DNA of 64,000 nt from Dromaius novaehollandiae (lineage: Eukaryota; Chordata; Aves; Casuariiformes; Dromaiidae), in NCBI RefSeq assembly GCF_036370855.1, contig NC_088102.1, positions 38,725,835-38,789,834 of the forward strand, given 5' to 3'. Below, in pieces: positions 27,001 to 41,156 of the stretch; position 1 is the first letter of the stretch; each line of letters opens with the position of its first letter. A program made the position numbers and the translations under genes. A model generated the notes under the pieces. It saw only the letters and a list, made by a program, of their open reading frames with translations. It searched no databases and was not told the DNA's origin.

Positions 27001-30000
27001 ATTCATTGTGTTCTGGCAGGTTTGCAGGAAGGACCATGGGTTACAGTGCAGTCACAGCGGCCAGAGGCTCAGTGTCACACAGGTCAGCTGGAGAGAGGAT
27101 CCCCTGCAAGGCAAAGAGGAGGTGGCCAGGGGCAGCGCTTGGCCTTCGTGTTAGCTTCTGACTCCCACTGCACCACTGCCCCTTTCCAGTTCCCTGAATC
27201 CACGTAACAAATATGGACTGCTCTAAAAGGCCCCAGAGCACTGTGCAGAGCTGGGGAAGGGGTGCTCCCCCAACTCCCTCCCCAGCGGTGGCACCTCCGG
27301 GTGAGATGGGTGCTGGAGCTGAATTGAGGGAGCTCCCAGCAGGGGCTTTAAAGGGACAGGTAGTGTCCATGTGTCCTCCTCTTGTTGCCGTGCATGCATT
27401 CAGCATTGAAATCTGGCTTCATTTCCCTCTGAAAGCTTGCCTTGCAATTAAAAAAAAAAGCTAAAAGCAGTTACTGTTTTTTGAACAGTTTTGTAGTACA
27501 GCAAACTCCAAGCTCACTTGTGCTAGGTGCTGTAAAATACAAAGGTAGCTGATAAATGAACCCAGTCACATATGATCTTCTTTTGTCTGAGACATAAAGC
27601 TGCAGCTCTGAAAGGCTGGTAATCTTTTTCCATGGAGCTATCCAGGTCTGGAATAAGCAGGGTGTGGTAAATCTATGCTGACGTAAATGAGAAAAGGTGT
27701 TTTGAAGAACCCAGGACAGGGAGAACAAATTAAAAACAGAGCAGTCTGCTGAATATTACACAAGAAAAGCCTGCTCTATTTATCCATTTCTCATGTTTGT
27801 AACTGCAGAAATTCCCCTCAGCTTAAACTAGACAAATGAGGCCAAGAGGCCAGAGCCAGCATGGTTTGCCACAGTGAACCGGCAGTAACCAAAGACACTG
27901 GCAATGTGACCTTGCACCACCCATCCCTAATCTTAGGAATTTGAAATTTAGAGCTCCACTCAGATCAACAACTAGCCTGTCTCTGATATGGGTTGAACCC
28001 AAACCTCAGAGCCAAATATACCTAAATCTGGGTCAGCCAGGAATGGGACTTGGTACCAAACTGCCAGCAGCATCATTTCTCTCCCTCTCCAGGCAGTGAA
28101 AATATTTTGGCTTGAGCTTCCTCCCCCCCCCCTCCCCCCCCCCGAGCTGCAAACAAAATGCTATTGATAAATAGCATGATAACCTATGAGAAACTTTTTT
28201 AAAAAGCTATCATCTGAGCTAGATTTTTATATTCCTCCTCCTCTAGCAAAGTGCCTGCAGATTCAGTACAAACAGATCAACATAGTCAAGCACGGCTCGT
28301 AGCCTAGCTACGTACTTCAGCCTCTGTCCTTAAGTACTGAGGTTTTGGATGATGTCAGTCTGGTCTCTTGAGGGCTGCTGTTGTCATCAGATAGTGAGGT
28401 CGATAAGGCACATGTTATGATGAGGCATGCTGTTGGGTTTAACCATAGTGTCGTGCATGAAGCAGCCAAAAAAGCGGTGCATTTCCTGGTACCATACCTT
28501 GATAAGACTGTCTCTGCTTCATAGGTGTTTCCACCCCGCCATCCTGTATGTTCAGTACACAGCAGATTGTTGACAAGGTGAAACACCCGACATCACAAGG
28601 GTTTCAAAATCCAGTTCCTCTGTCAAAAACATATTTGTCTGAGACTTTTTGATTCTTTTCCTGATCTCGATTTCACTCTTTTTTTAAACTTCTCACAAAG
28701 CGGGTAAAAGCGGGACCAGAAACAGCTATTCAGAGCTAGGCAGAGTACAGTCAGTTTCTGTACTAGGTTTCCCCGGTCCCTCTTCTAGCACTCCCCTGCT
28801 GCTATTGGTAGGCACTTAAAATCTTCTGCTAACGTAAGTCACTCAATACACAGCCTAGTCTTGCTAGCACAGTCCTAGAGCTAGAGACCCTTGACTGTTT
28901 TTGAAGACTCCAGCTTCCACCAGCGCTGTCCTCCACACTGCTCAGATGCTCAGTCCTGCACTGCAGTTGCCTCCTCTCCTCTTCAACTTCATATTGAACA
29001 CTATAGTTTGTTTTATTGGCAGACTGAATGATAACAGTTCAGGACCAGTTCTGTGAGTCAGAAGGCACTGAAAAGAAGTTTGTATATTGCCTTTACCTGG
29101 AGTTGGACTGGATTTTACTTTTTTGGTATTCATGTTCCTTGTTTACTCTTTATATTTCACTCAGATTGAGCAGTGAAACTAGACAGACTGACTCCCTGGT
29201 CATTCCTCACTGTCAGATGTGAGGAAGAATAATGGTAGTCCTAGTCCTAGCAGCGGGACCGCACAGAAAAGCAAAGTAGTCTATGCGTCTGCCAGCTCTG
29301 GCCTTTTCACAGTTAATCTCTATCCACCAGAAATTAAAGGAAAAAAATGTTCTTTTTCAAAATCCTGATTATACAAATTATCATCTGGAACTCTATTATA
29401 GTCTATCATTCCCTAATATGGTTTCACATGACAACATTTCTACAAATGCCAACGAATAAAGAGCCCATTTCACTATCTAAATAAATCTTCTAGGACCCAA
29501 TAGGAAAGTATAGCACCTGTGTGAAAAGAGCAACAGTTAATGTGGCAGCAAAATCCTGTCCTGAGAAAGACATTTTTCATGTTGTCAGTCAAAGACCTGT
29601 AAGCCCAGAGTCCTCTCCACCTGCTACAGTTCTTGTGAGGCCTTGTGAAAAGCAGTGAGAAGGAGAGGAGGTACTTATAGCAATACAAGAGCAATGGGTT
29701 TTTCCTTCTCCCAAAGGACATGAACTCACCATGCCCTTTGAACTCCTTCAACCGTTTTAGAAAGTAACTGATTGCAAGCTTTTTAGCACATGAAGAATAT
29801 GAGGTCCTAGATAGGCAAAGAATGGGGGAGGCAGAGCCGGAGGACAACATCGTTCAGGAGCAGAGCTTCTTATTTCAGCAGGCTGGAAGGGCTGGGTGGG
29901 CTTCCAGTTTGCCTCCTGAAGTGCTCCAGCCAGTCTTTGACTCTCAGTGAAGCCAGTGACCTACAGGACCGGGAGACAAGTACCTTGTGTATGCATCGGG

Positions 30001-31265
30001 TTCAGTTCAAAGCTGTCTAAACTTTGGTGAAGTACACACCTCTCTGCTCAGTCTCTTTCTGAAGGAGACTGCCATGGTGAAGGCAGAGGTGCCCCCAGAG
30101 GGTCGGTGGCACTTTACAGCCCTCGGCTTATGGCAGCTGTTTGGGACAGGTCACCTGAGAGGTGCTGCCAGAGAACCAAAGCGGTGAATTGAGGAGAGAC
30201 TTGCCAGGGAGTTGTACACAGGCCACTTGGCACTGCAGAGACCTGGGGTGTCTCCTCACTTAGCAAGTGTGAGGAGCAATTCAAGAGGGGCTTGTGAGCA
30301 GCAGAGGTGCTGCGCAGCGGGGCTGGTGCAGGTGCTGGGGCTGCTGTGTGGAGAGGCCTTGAGCTGATGGTGCTCCGAGACCGCCTGACACAGGTGGCTG
30401 GACAGGGAAGAAGTCTGTCTTCCCATGGGAATAGGAGCTGCTAATGGAAATGGCTGATACCACCAATGGTGGAAGCAGCTTTTGCCCTGCGCAGGCCTGG
30501 GAATGGGTGCTCAGCGCTGCGGAGAACAGGGCTGGAGGGAGGAGAGGGATGCACTACCAGGCAGAGATGCTGGCGCATGTCGCAGGAGCTCAGGGAGCTG
30601 CCCAGGGAAGCATTTCCCTCTCACGCTTGCGCAGCCACTGTGAGGCAGGCTGTCCCTTGGGAAATCCAGCGCAGACGTGTCAGGACTCTGGCGCACACAC
30701 AGAGTGATCCGGGTGGCTTGTTCTGCGGTTAACAGCAGTGGCTTAAATTAGCCTCAGAAGAGGGACACCGTTTGCTCGGCCCCAGCTGCACCCCCACGCA
30801 CCTCCTTTCTGAAAACAATCTCTGTAGTAGGATGACTAAGGCGAGCTGCCTCCATTCGGCATCTCGCAGGGGTTCACGATGAGCACGGGGGGGGAAGGGA
30901 AGGGGGCTTTTGCTCCTCTACAGGAAGCCAGCAACTTCCTGCCAACGGGACGGCTCTGCGGCACGGCAGCGAGCTGGCGCGGGACCTTGCTCTCTTCCTG
31001 CGGGAATGGCCTTGCCCAGCTCCAGAGCTCAAACCAGCCCCCTTAAAATAAACGCCTCTGTCTCCTAAGAAGTCAGAAGAGCAAGGTGACGCAGCTGTCT
31101 TTTGAGACCTGTAGAAAGTGAGCAAGTGCTTCTCCACTGACTTTGTAAGAAAAAAAAGTCAAACAATAGGGCTAGAGGCCTCCTGAGGCCACTTCACTCA
31201 TTTTGAAAGAAGGCCTGTGTAAACAGGGCCTCTGTCCTTTGAAAAATGGAGATAGAGTCTTCTGG
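24010..31265. other. Intergenic DNA, no gene recognised
   Basis: About 7 kb without recognisable exons or transposons. It contains homopolymer runs (a G10 near 25230 and a C-rich run near 28122-28143) and a short direct repeat of ACACTTAAGC near 25330. Open frames do not exceed about 125 codons and lack domains. Confidence 0.5.
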
Positions 31266-31269
31266 CATG

Positions 31270-31400
31270 ACAGCCTAAAGGTTAGAGCACCAACCAAAGA
31301 AATAGGAAACCTTGGATTATGATGCCTCTGGCTTGAAGAGACAAGGAGCCACTTCTCCCACCTTTCAGGAGAGTTCTCGAACCCAGCAGTTATCTTCAGG
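31270..31400 (+). mobile_element. MIR-like SINE head, weak
   Basis: CCTAAAGGTTAGAGCACCAACCAAAGAAATAGGAAACCTTGGATTATGATGCC follows the order of a MIR sense head ('agtggttagagcagg...gagccaggactcctgggttc'). Confidence 0.45.
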
Positions 31401-34005
31401 GACCTTCTCAGAGGCATTTGCACCTGGCTTATGCAGGCCGTCACGCCGGTGGCCATGCAAGAAGTGCAGACCCCAGAGGGCAGCAGACAGGACCCAGCTC
31501 CAACAATGTGCACGTGTTCCCAGCAGACCATGGACAGATGAAGAATCAGCACTGCTCCCTTTGACTGCGGTCCATCTGGCCAGGCGACTGTCCATGCCCG
31601 GCACAGACATGTGAGCAGCCCAGTTTCAGGAAGGGATGAGAGCACACTGTGGTGGGGAAGGTGTCACAGCGTCCTGTACCTGTGCAAGTTCCTTTGCAGG
31701 ACAACCTGTCTAACCGTTCTTGCAAACTGGTGTGTGATGCCCATAACCGCGAGATGACGTTAGAGGAAATTGAGCACTCATGACTTCTCAGGCTTCATCA
31801 GGAGCACACCCAGCAATCTGTCTAAATCTGAGGCTCAGCTAAGCTTGAGGTGGGAGAGAGGCAACCATCCCCCCAAAACAGGCGTTTCTGAGCAGGCCGA
31901 GGTGCCTGGAGGGGGGTAACGAGGGATCTTTAAATCCAAGCAGAGCTGCACATAATGCTTTTAGGTGTCTGCTGAGTTAAGCCCTACTCAAAAGCAGTTA
32001 GACTAGGTTGCTGTCTGTAATTAGCTGAGTTTGCTAGCAGGATGAGTCACACCTTTTGAAACCCATCTCATGTCCCTTGTTGCCTGTGCTGCTATAGAGA
32101 AAGCATTAAATGCACTTTGTTTCTGAAGCAAACAGACAACCCCATCTCATGCCCTCTGACTTCACTCACCTCTGTCCTATACTTCACTCCCTCCTACATT
32201 CATTTTCATATGGTGTTCAAGGCTTAATCGCTCGTGGGACGCAGGGTTAAAGTTTTATAAGCCTAAGTGGTTTTAATTGCTAATCATGTTGCATGTGATG
32301 ACACAGTCACACACTGAATTAGAAAAAAATAGTGAAGGAGCAGATAAAAGTGACCTAATAAGCATACTGTGGGTCACCCATATTTTCAAACCAGTTTTGA
32401 TAAGGCCTCCTATAAAAATTGAAAGAAGAAATAAACAACACCAGCCAAAGGGCAAAGTTTTTATGGATAATGAACCAGTGACGTGATAGGAAGCAGAATT
32501 ACAGGTTACAGCTCCCTCTTAGAGTCAGCAATAGAAGGACACAAGAACCTGAACGATCTGATCAAACTCGATGATGAAAACAAAGTGCAGGTACCACTGC
32601 TGGAAAAGTGTCTATTCGATATTGTGGGTTATCCAGCTCACCTACTCCTTATGGATATTTAGATTCATAGCTGCCATTTTTATTGACTAAAATAAGCTTT
32701 TATTGCTTTTTTCTTTGGATACATTAGGCATCTAATTTGGCCTATTTCTTTACCACAATTTGAAGCCAGATTCTCATTGCTGAATTCCTAACATTGGTCA
32801 AGACTGATTCATTAAAAACCAGCTAGCCTGCCTTACAGCTCCCAGACAAGACAGATGTTAGAAAAATGATTTTACTTGCAATGCTTCCAGATGTGATCCA
32901 ACATCCCGGAAAAAAGGATCACTACTGCTTTTTGAGGGAGCCTCTTTTTCAAGGCAGAACTTCATTTCAAAATGCTAATGAAGTGGTGGTAGCTTGTGAG
33001 GAGTGCTGGATGTTTAAATGCGAAGGCATGACTGAGTTAGGCAGAACTGTGAAGCACACGGTGAAAGATTTTCTGTACTTTCCTGTACTGACCAACGCTA
33101 GGAAACCAAGCAAGATGGCTGCTGATATAAAAGGGAGACAAATATTTGTGATGAATCAAAAGGGACTGTTTCTTTACCCACTATATGGTCACCCTTTGGA
33201 AGTGAGCTGCTCTGTGAGGTCACAGGGCCAAATTCTGCAGCTGCCTTTTTTAAAGCCAGATAATTTTATGGCCACTGTTCAAGCGCTGTAATTTAGGCAA
33301 CCCATGATAATGGTAAGTGGAACCAAACCAACTCATGTTTCAAAGCTTATGATCCCTGGGGACAAGAACGAATGTCTCTCCTTCAGGAAGGAAACCTGAA
33401 GGAGTGTGTTAGGGCAGGAGTGCGGCCTCCTCTGAATGTGCTGGTGGGTGCCCCAGCGTAGCGCCCAGACTGACGACGGGGTGACTGCCCAGCAGGGTCC
33501 CAGGCGCCCTGGAGCACAGCACTAAGATCAGAACGAGATATTCATACATGCAACCTAGTAGGGGTAAATTCCCAAGAAACAGTCATCACAGCCAGGCCGT
33601 GTGAGAGGAGCTGGTAATGCAGATGCCCCGAGAGAAGGGTCAGGCCCCTAGGAAGGGAAGAAATGGAAATAGTCCACAGTATGATGCTGTGACAAAAGGT
33701 GAAACTCTGCATCCCATAGTCTATCTAGAAGAACTAATATAATTTGATACAGCTCTTTTCTCCTTTTCTCATCACACATTAGACCAGAAAGATTCACTTT
33801 GCCTCCACAAAAATCACAGGCAGAACAGAATCACGGAGAGCAGAATCAGCTGAAAATGAAATTACAGGGTGGGTTTAGAAGAAAGCAGTGGAAAGTTTCG
33901 GAAAAGAAGATGCCCTTGGAAAAGGCTGGTGAACAGTGCAGTTTGTAGGAAACCTGACAGATAAAACTCCAGAGGCTGTTTTGTGGGGACTTTATCTAGA
34001 AGGTG
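31400..34005. other. Intergenic DNA, no gene recognised
   Basis: Contains the longest ATG-initiated frame in ordinary-composition DNA (32866-33291, 141 codons). It shows no domain, signal peptide, membrane segment or repeat. A frame of this length is expected by chance in 64 kb, so it is not called. A small GC-rich patch lies at about 33420-33520. Confidence 0.5.
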
Positions 34006-34009
34006 GCTC

Positions 34010-34320
34010 CACTCTGGTTAGCCAAAGGGGACAGGACAAGAAGTTAATGGCCTTAAACCTCTGCAGGAGACGTTCAGGTTAAATATTAGGCTAAATATGG
34101 AGAGGCTAGAATAGCTGTGCAGGGAAACACCCTGACAAGGGACCACCGTGGAAGCGCCAACACTGGAGACATTCAAGGCTAACACTAGACGACTGTCTGT
34201 GTCTGGGAGGTGGTTTGGGAATAATGAAATCAGTCCTATCATAGTTAAGAGGGAAGGTCTAGCTGACTCACTAGAAATCCCTGCCAACCTGGATGATACA
34301 CTGATAACCCCACAGGCCTT
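34010..34320 (+). mobile_element. CR1 LINE 3' fragment (end of ORF2 plus 3'UTR)
   Basis: AAAGGGGACAGGACAAGAAGTTAATGG...GGAGACGTTCAGGTTAAATATTAGG and then GTGGAAGCGCCAACACTGGAGACATTCAAGGCTAACACTAGACG match the coding end of CR1 (SDRTRGNG...FRLDVR...VDAPSLEVFKA). The translated piece EAPTLETFKANTRRL is clear. Surrounding frames are broken. The open frame 34148-34708 starts inside this relic and is not a gene. Confidence 0.75.
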
Positions 34321-35991
34321 CTGCCTCTGGCCTCCGTCACAAGACCGCCAGCCTCCTCCAGCTGCCTGCCTTCAAGTTCCTACAAGCTATTTGCCTTTGA
34401 AACAAACTTTCAAATGGTTTGAAAACATTTCCAGTTATGTTTTCATCCACATTAAAAGTGTTTTTCTGGTCAGAAAACTGCCAAAAGAAGGAAAATATCT
34501 TGGTCAGCAGATTCAGTCTATGAATCCAAAGCCTTATTACTGCATTTGGAGGAAAATAATCTTCTGTAGTTCCCCTATCTCTTTTGGCTGTGCACTCTCA
34601 AGAGAGGGTGAATTAGATTTGTTCTCGGCTTTTCAATCCCAGGATAAATTTGTAAGTCTAATCATGGGAAAAATAGATTTATTTGTAAACCTAGCATACA
34701 AGATCTGAGGCTGAGAGAAAGTGAGCAGGGAACCAGCAAAAGTGCACCTTTTACACTCCCATGTTGGCCATGGACATGACCTTTCCTCATTTCTCGTGAC
34801 TGTAGTGCCTCAGTACAGCCAGGACCTTCCTAGTGCTCTAGAGTCCTTGCAGCATGAGAGCCAGAGTTGTGAAACACAGTATGTTCTCTCTCTTTAGCTA
34901 TAAGCAAGGTAAACAGCGGTGGCTCCCACATACGACTGCTCAAGAAATCCCTTTACCACAAATACAGCAAGAGCCTCAAGAAATAGCTTTGTTGGCATTT
35001 GTTCCATATAGCCTAATATCTCCTCAGGGGCTGTGGCTACCATCCCAAACAACATTTCTATGGCCTGCGTGGCTACATCCCTTTCCTGTGAATCAACATT
35101 GGCATCTGCTCATCCAGAGCATTCAGGAGAAATATTTGCTGTTGCCTGGAGACTAAGACAGGAGAAAAAGTATCAGGAGTCCTAAATTATTTTTGCAGCT
35201 CTTCCTCTGATATTGTGCCACTCCCAGATGAGTCCCTTCACTTAACAGCTGTATATCTCAGGGCTTTTCTAATTTGTGGAATAGGTAAGGCTATATTTGC
35301 CAAGTGGCCAAAATATCTGTAAAGTCCTCCCAGACCCACACAAGAAAGGAATCACACACAAGTACCCAGCACATTTACCACATGGGCCAAACAGGCTCTA
35401 TCTGTCTTTGTCAGCATCTTCATTACTCGCACTTTCCATCCTCTCCAGGAGGGAGATAAACCCCAGAAAGACAGAATGACTACACTGAAAAATGTCCAAC
35501 CAGCTCGTTTGCCAAACGGTTGCCTCATAGCACCTGAGGCACTCCAAATATACCAAATCTCTGGCTTTGCCTTTGCCAGGCTGGTGTGGCAGGACTTTAA
35601 ACACAGAAATGATGAATGCTGAAGTGCTTCCACTGGCTCCAGTTGCACCTTTCACATAACACTGACAACTGCTCTATATGTAGGGGACAGGGAAAACTTC
35701 CTTCCACCCGGAGGTGCAAGAGGACCCTGGAGTTGGCACTCACGTGTTACATGCAGCCTTACAACCCAGAGGAGCTCGCATGGAAAAATTTCACCTCCAT
35801 GTGTCAACTAAGTTAATGCGTTGGGGCTGGTGGGTGGACATAAAATGAAACTGCAAAAAGAAATTAATTTGCAGCTGGAGCCCAGGCAGGGAGAACTCCA
35901 GTCCTCTGTTTGCTCAGAAAATGGGAGTTTTGACAGGAACTCAGCGGAAAAGGAGAGGTTAAGGCAGTGGTAGTAACAAATCAAAACCAGG

Positions 35992-36011
35992 AAAAAAAAA
36001 AAAAAAAAAAA
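35992..36011. repeat. A20 homopolymer
   Basis: Twenty consecutive A on the plus strand. No attached retroelement body recognised. Confidence 0.8.
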
Positions 36012-38937
36012 GCAAAAGTTAAGAAAAACCTCTCTGGAAATTAAGATGTGGAATTCAAAACATTTGCAGTATAATAAACTCAGCCGAGCCCATAAAGCTG
36101 CACCAGCCAAAAGGAGTTCTGTTCTGCCTACGAGGAAACAAGAAACCGCGTCATGCCTGGCAGCAACCGCTCAGAGTCCCGTTTCCTCCCCGCTTTATTG
36201 CAGAATTGTGTTGCTCGGTGCCCTCGGCTATGTTTAATGCAGCGTCTGTTTCCACTCTAACCCCTTCAGTTTGGAGGGGGAGGATATAAATCAGCTGCGG
36301 AGCTGCCCACAGGGCTTAGTCACAGCAGGTATTGGTTTAGGGTGTCTTAGAGGAACTTTTTTTCGTTGGAAGTATTCTAGGGAATAAGTATAGGCTTTGT
36401 GAGGAACAGGCATTGCTTCACGGGCCAGAGAGTCTCTAGACGAAGGACATTTTACATCACCAGGCAGAATCAGCTTCTAATATTTTGGGCTGAGCTGGCC
36501 CCGAGCCCGGAGGGCAGTTCCACCATTTCCCAGCAGCCGCTTGCAGCCTCCCTGCTGAGCAGGGTCCCGTGGTCCCTCCTTGTGGTCCTAACTCCGGAGG
36601 AAACAGGGAACTGTGGCTGCTCCTCCTGCCTTCTCCCTCGCCTCAGGAGACCCTCTGTGTCGGGTGTCACCCCTTCCTCCCAGTTAAACTTCCATCTAGC
36701 GCTAGTTTTGCTGTTTTCCTCCTGATCATGGCTCTGTTTTTACCCCTCAAACTGTTTCCGGTGTGGGCTCCTCCCGACCCCTCTTCTTTGGAGCCCAGGT
36801 AAGGCACTATTTTTCCCTCATAGTTATTTTTGCCCATTTTCGTTTCACTCACCGCACTTTTGCCTATCACCAGAGCACTTGGCCAATCATCACAGCACTC
36901 CCTGCACCAGTAACTAACCCCCCTGCATTGTGGCACACAAGACCATATGCGCTAATGTTTTTCTTTCCACAGCTCCCATTACAAGGGGCATGAGGAGCCT
37001 CCCTGCAGTGCAAGCCCACACCCCTCCCCCATGCAGTTATCAGCCCCGTGCTGTCAAGTCAGTGCCATCGCTGCACATATCTGCAACCTGTAACCTCCGC
37101 AGTGCACCTTTAGCACTGGAGCCAGAAGCCTCCTCTGTTCATACACTGCGCGTTGCACCTTCTTCCTTTGCAGCCTCCCAAATCCACTTGCTCAAGCACA
37201 TGCCAGATTTTCCCAACACTGGCCACACAAATTATAGCAATTAGCAGGTGTAAAGGGCATGCTGTGGTTTTCACATGTATTACTGCATCTTAATACTCAT
37301 ATCCTTGAGCATAGTCATCAGATAATATCCAGCAGGCTACATTATCCAGACCTTCTCCCAGCACTGCTGCTCCTGAGCCACGCTGGGGAGATGCAGTTCA
37401 TTAGTGTTCTTGCATCCAACTTCCATTAGTTAAGAAGTCTTCAGACTCAAGGCAGCAAGACTTCTCTCTCACCCTTGCTAACTGAATGCTGTGCAGACTT
37501 ATCTCCACCTCTTCCCCTGCTCTTCATCTCCTTGACAGTGACCCCCTTCATTTCCCGTCGTGTCGTCACGACCCCCCTACTTTGCAAGGCCCTGCAGAGC
37601 CTGGTGTCCCCATGTGATTTGCGATAGCAGCTCCAAGTCCCATTCCCAGACCATGCCCTCCCTGTTCAGGGTCTCTAAAGAGAGAAAATTGAGGCCAGCT
37701 TTCACCTGTCTTCCAGATTTATTGTTTTCAAAGCTCCCGAGTTCTTTTCCTCTCTGCCTTCCAATCTCATGACTATGCTGATAGGGCAAAATAGTGTCAG
37801 GACCAGGAACCGTGAACATTCTTTTTACATGATTTTTTTTGGGGGGGGTACTTGCAATTCTGGGACACCATGCCTATGTACATATGACTTTAAGCCAAGG
37901 CTGGCCCAAGCTAAAGTAAAAGTAAAAACAACCTGTTCTCATTTTCCTTAAAAACAACAACAGAACCCTGGTTCACTTTGCATCTACAGGGAAGTTTGGG
38001 AAATAAGGAGGCTTTTCTCCCATAGCCCCCAACGGCCCCCTCCCAAGAGGAAAGCATTGCTGCACTAAAGATGTCTCAGTACAAAAGCCACACCTGCTCT
38101 GTACCAAGGTGGTAGGCGGTAGAGTCACTTGGACACCTATAACTCTTGCAGAAATTAGAAAGGAAGATACCGATGTGGGATCTGAGCCACTTGGAGCTCT
38201 GCAGATAAACGTCATCATGTTATTCCTTCCCGAGAGGCAACTGGCATAGACAGCTGGACACATTGGCTGTAATTTCCAAAGACAGCTAGAAGTGTCAAAG
38301 GCGGATAGCACTAGTGTCATCTGACTTCAAAGTCAAAAAAGATAACAACTAATGCCTGCAGCCTGAAGCCATGGACCCAACCTTCTTACAAGGAGGACAT
38401 GGCAAGCAACCACCACTGTAACCAATAGTACATGAGGAGAAGCAAGAGCCACTGCAGCCATCCTCTACCGCACAGTAAGAGCCAGAACAGCAACCTGCAA
38501 AGCGGACTGAGGCATACTCCATGGTCCAACAGGTATTTCACCCTCGTGGGTGCTTCACTCTGCCCTGAAACACTGGGCACATCAGGAGCAACTGTGCCAG
38601 CAAATAGGCCTGCCCTTTCTTCCTTGGCACTCTGAAAGTCCCAAGAATAAGCCAGAGCATGGAAGGGCCCCTAAGTCACAGGAACATGTACCTCAAAACC
38701 GTCCTTCCAGAAAAGCCTGTTCACTCTCCTGAGCCTTGGCTAGGATGTTAACAACACACGGCCAGCTGCTAGGGAAGACAGACAATAAACCTACAAGAAA
38801 TAGCATGGACAACATCCACTGCAGTTCGGTGGAAGCAGAAGCCCCTCCAGACTAGCTTCTGCCATATATCCAAGCCACAGTGAAAGTCAGTGGTATCAGA
38901 TCAGGCAAATCCCCACATTGCTGGAGGCTCTTGCATG

Positions 38938-38977
38938 TGCTCGCTTGCTTGCTCGCTCGCTCTCTCTCTCTCTCTTT
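38938..38977. repeat. (GCTT)n/(GCTC)n/(TC)n microsatellite
   Basis: GCTCGCTTGCTTGCTCGCTCGC followed by a run of TC dinucleotides. Confidence 0.88.
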
Positions 38978-40699
38978 AAAGCTATTACACAAAGTAAACT
39001 TCTGTTGCTGCCTATTCTGGTCTTCTCTAGCCCCTGTGTGACCTAGCTCAAGGTTAGTTTCACAAAGCAAAATACTCAGTGACAGAGTATTTAGCATTAA
39101 TAAACTCACAGAAGAAAAATGCTGCTGGCCTCCCAGAGCTAGCTCACCAGAAAGACAAGGGAAGTACACAAGCAGTGTGAGCAACGAGCTGCTTTTAACA
39201 CAGCTTCCCGGTTGTTTGTCATACCAATAGCACCGTGCAACTAATACAGCTATTTTCTTCATCAATCATTAACTGGGCAAAGCATATTTGTTTGAAGAGC
39301 TGTGCAGAAAGTCCAAAGAGGAAGCAAACAGTTTCAAGCTCCATGTGCACCCCCTGCGATAGGTTTGGGATCCTCTCCAGATCAGATAGGCCTTGCTCTT
39401 CAGGGGCTCAATGGCTACGCTTCCAGCAAGCGGCGAGTAGGCAGACTCGGGCGCTTTCTGCAGCTGGGCGCAGGTCTTCCAGGTAGGAACTTCTCTCTCA
39501 GGCAGGGCCTCACTGCCTTTGAGTGCAGGGGCAACGCTGCTGTCGGCAGAAGGTATCTGAAGGACACCGTCACTTGCCAGCAGCACCGGGACTGTGCTTG
39601 AGGCTTTTGTCTCAGGCACCAGCATGCAGAACATACCGCGTGCCAGTTACGTGAGCATCTGCCAAGCAAACTCCCCACGCAGCTTTTATACTGTTCATGG
39701 GAACCAACTTCAACCAGCGACACTCCTCTCCACCATCTTTCCTCCACCTAACTCTCCTTTATTGCCAGACCACACAAGAAAGCGAGTTGCAAAAAGCCAG
39801 TAGCAGAGAAGGTACGTCGGTGTAAGCCTTGGGGTATCCTGCAGCTTTTGTTTTGCAGGAACTTTTCCAATATGAATTAGGAAATGTCTCTCCTTAACGT
39901 TCAGGCATGTCAAGACAACTGGATGATCAGTGGTTCGGCAGCAATATTCCACCCCTGATTTGGAAGAGAGCTGGAGCAGGTTCAGATGAAGAGTGCCAGG
40001 CTTTCTCCAGAGCAGAGCTCAAAGGGGAAAACACAAGAATTACACCATAAGCAGCACTGGCAAAGAGGCATCCCTAAACAAAAACATTGGTTTCAGAACT
40101 TTCTGGGATCGATGTTACATCAAGTTGCACCATGGCTTGATTTCGATAGCAGGATTATAAACATACCTAGAGACTTGACTTTGGGTCCACGTTTCTCTCC
40201 CTTGTAAAACACCAAAACAGCCACTTTGAAAAAGTCAACCAGGATCACTGACAAGTCAGGCCTGAGATTTAGAAAATTCACACTACTTCGGCATCCCACA
40301 GGAGCCTCACTCAAAGTATGGCATAGGCTCTCCCCAAGGGCAGAGGGCCTGTTCCCTACAGCAGGAACGAAAGCCGAGCTAAGGATTAGGCCACGAGGAT
40401 CAGAAAGAAGCCTGCAGGAACAGACAGCAACTCAAGATGAGAGGACTCCAGTAAGAGACAAAGAGGGTTAGAGTCCATGGGGGGAAGCCACCTCAGGATG
40501 ACGGGGAGCTGTGCATCCCTTTGCTCGACAGGGCTAACTGGCTGCATCAGTGAGTGACAGTGGGTGACAGAGCACCCAGCAGGCATCTCAGGGGTCAAGA
40601 GGAAGAAAATATCTGCATTTGAGTGGTTGTCTAAAACCAGCGCCTCGATTTTTGCAATTAAAACCAGCTTCACTGTCAGTTTCTTGAAAAAACTTGGGG

Positions 40700-40705
40700 T
40701 TTATT
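40700..40705 (-). terminator. Distal polyadenylation signal AATAAA of ZFP36L1
   Basis: A canonical AATAAA on the minus strand closes the AU-rich 3'UTR. Cleavage would be expected at about 40675-40690. This is the best-placed hexamer for the main mRNA. Confidence 0.6.
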
Positions 40706-41147
40706 GATTTAAACTGCAAACAGTCGTTACAAAAGAGATTCTCTTTTAAATAAACTCACACAGAGAGGAAGAAAAAGCAATGTAGTGAACAGTAACAGGG
40801 GGAAAAAAAAATTACATTCATTATTCTCTTTGTGCCAGTCCCGTTCACCTCAGCAAGGAAAACTCCAAACTTGGAATACAGAAACGCAAAAACAAACTGT
40901 ATTTGGAATGTCTTCAGATAGGCACTTTAAGCCAAAGGCTTTTCTCCTTGAAGAATTTATACAAAAAGAGGAAGCAAAGTGCCCTCCTTCCAAACTGTCT
41001 CACAACAGAGCTCAGGTATGTACATTCTAAAGTCCAGGTATGCAAGACCCAGGGAGAGGGGCAAGAGGAGGAGAAGAGGAAAGGCAAAGAAGCACATGAA
41101 CTCAATTTGCAGTCCAACACAAAAAAAAAGGTGGGGGGGAATTCTAA

Positions 41148-41156
41148 AATAAATAA
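41148..41156 (-). promoter_or_regulatory. AU-rich element nonamer UUAUUUAUU in ZFP36L1 3'UTR
   Basis: On the minus strand the sequence reads TTATTTATT, the optimal binding nonamer of the TTP/ZFP36 family. It lies about 1.1 kb past the stop codon and 440 nt before the distal polyadenylation signal, so only the long 3'UTR form would carry it. Confidence 0.75.

Larger units (their letters stand above)
34330..40675. other. Intergenic DNA immediately downstream of ZFP36L1
   Basis: No exon recognised. Contains an A20 run (35992-36011) and the GCTT/GCTC/TC microsatellite at 38938-38977. Overlapping frames at 39235-39803 on both strands (to 121 codons) have no domains. This may hold enhancers for ZFP36L1, but nothing in the sequence proves it. 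Confidence 0.5.

Noticed and set aside
32866-33291. 141-codon ATG frame
   Set aside because: Length is within chance expectation for 64 kb in six frames. No domain, no matching splice signals noticed and no homology recognised.
34148-34708. 186-codon frame beginning EAPTLETFKA
   Set aside because: The first part is the end of a CR1 ORF2 relic and the rest is untranslated or flanking sequence.
1-40000. Possible RAD51B 3' exons on the left flank
   Set aside because: None of the translated frames resembles RAD51B. Absence is not proof, as short exons could be missed by eye.
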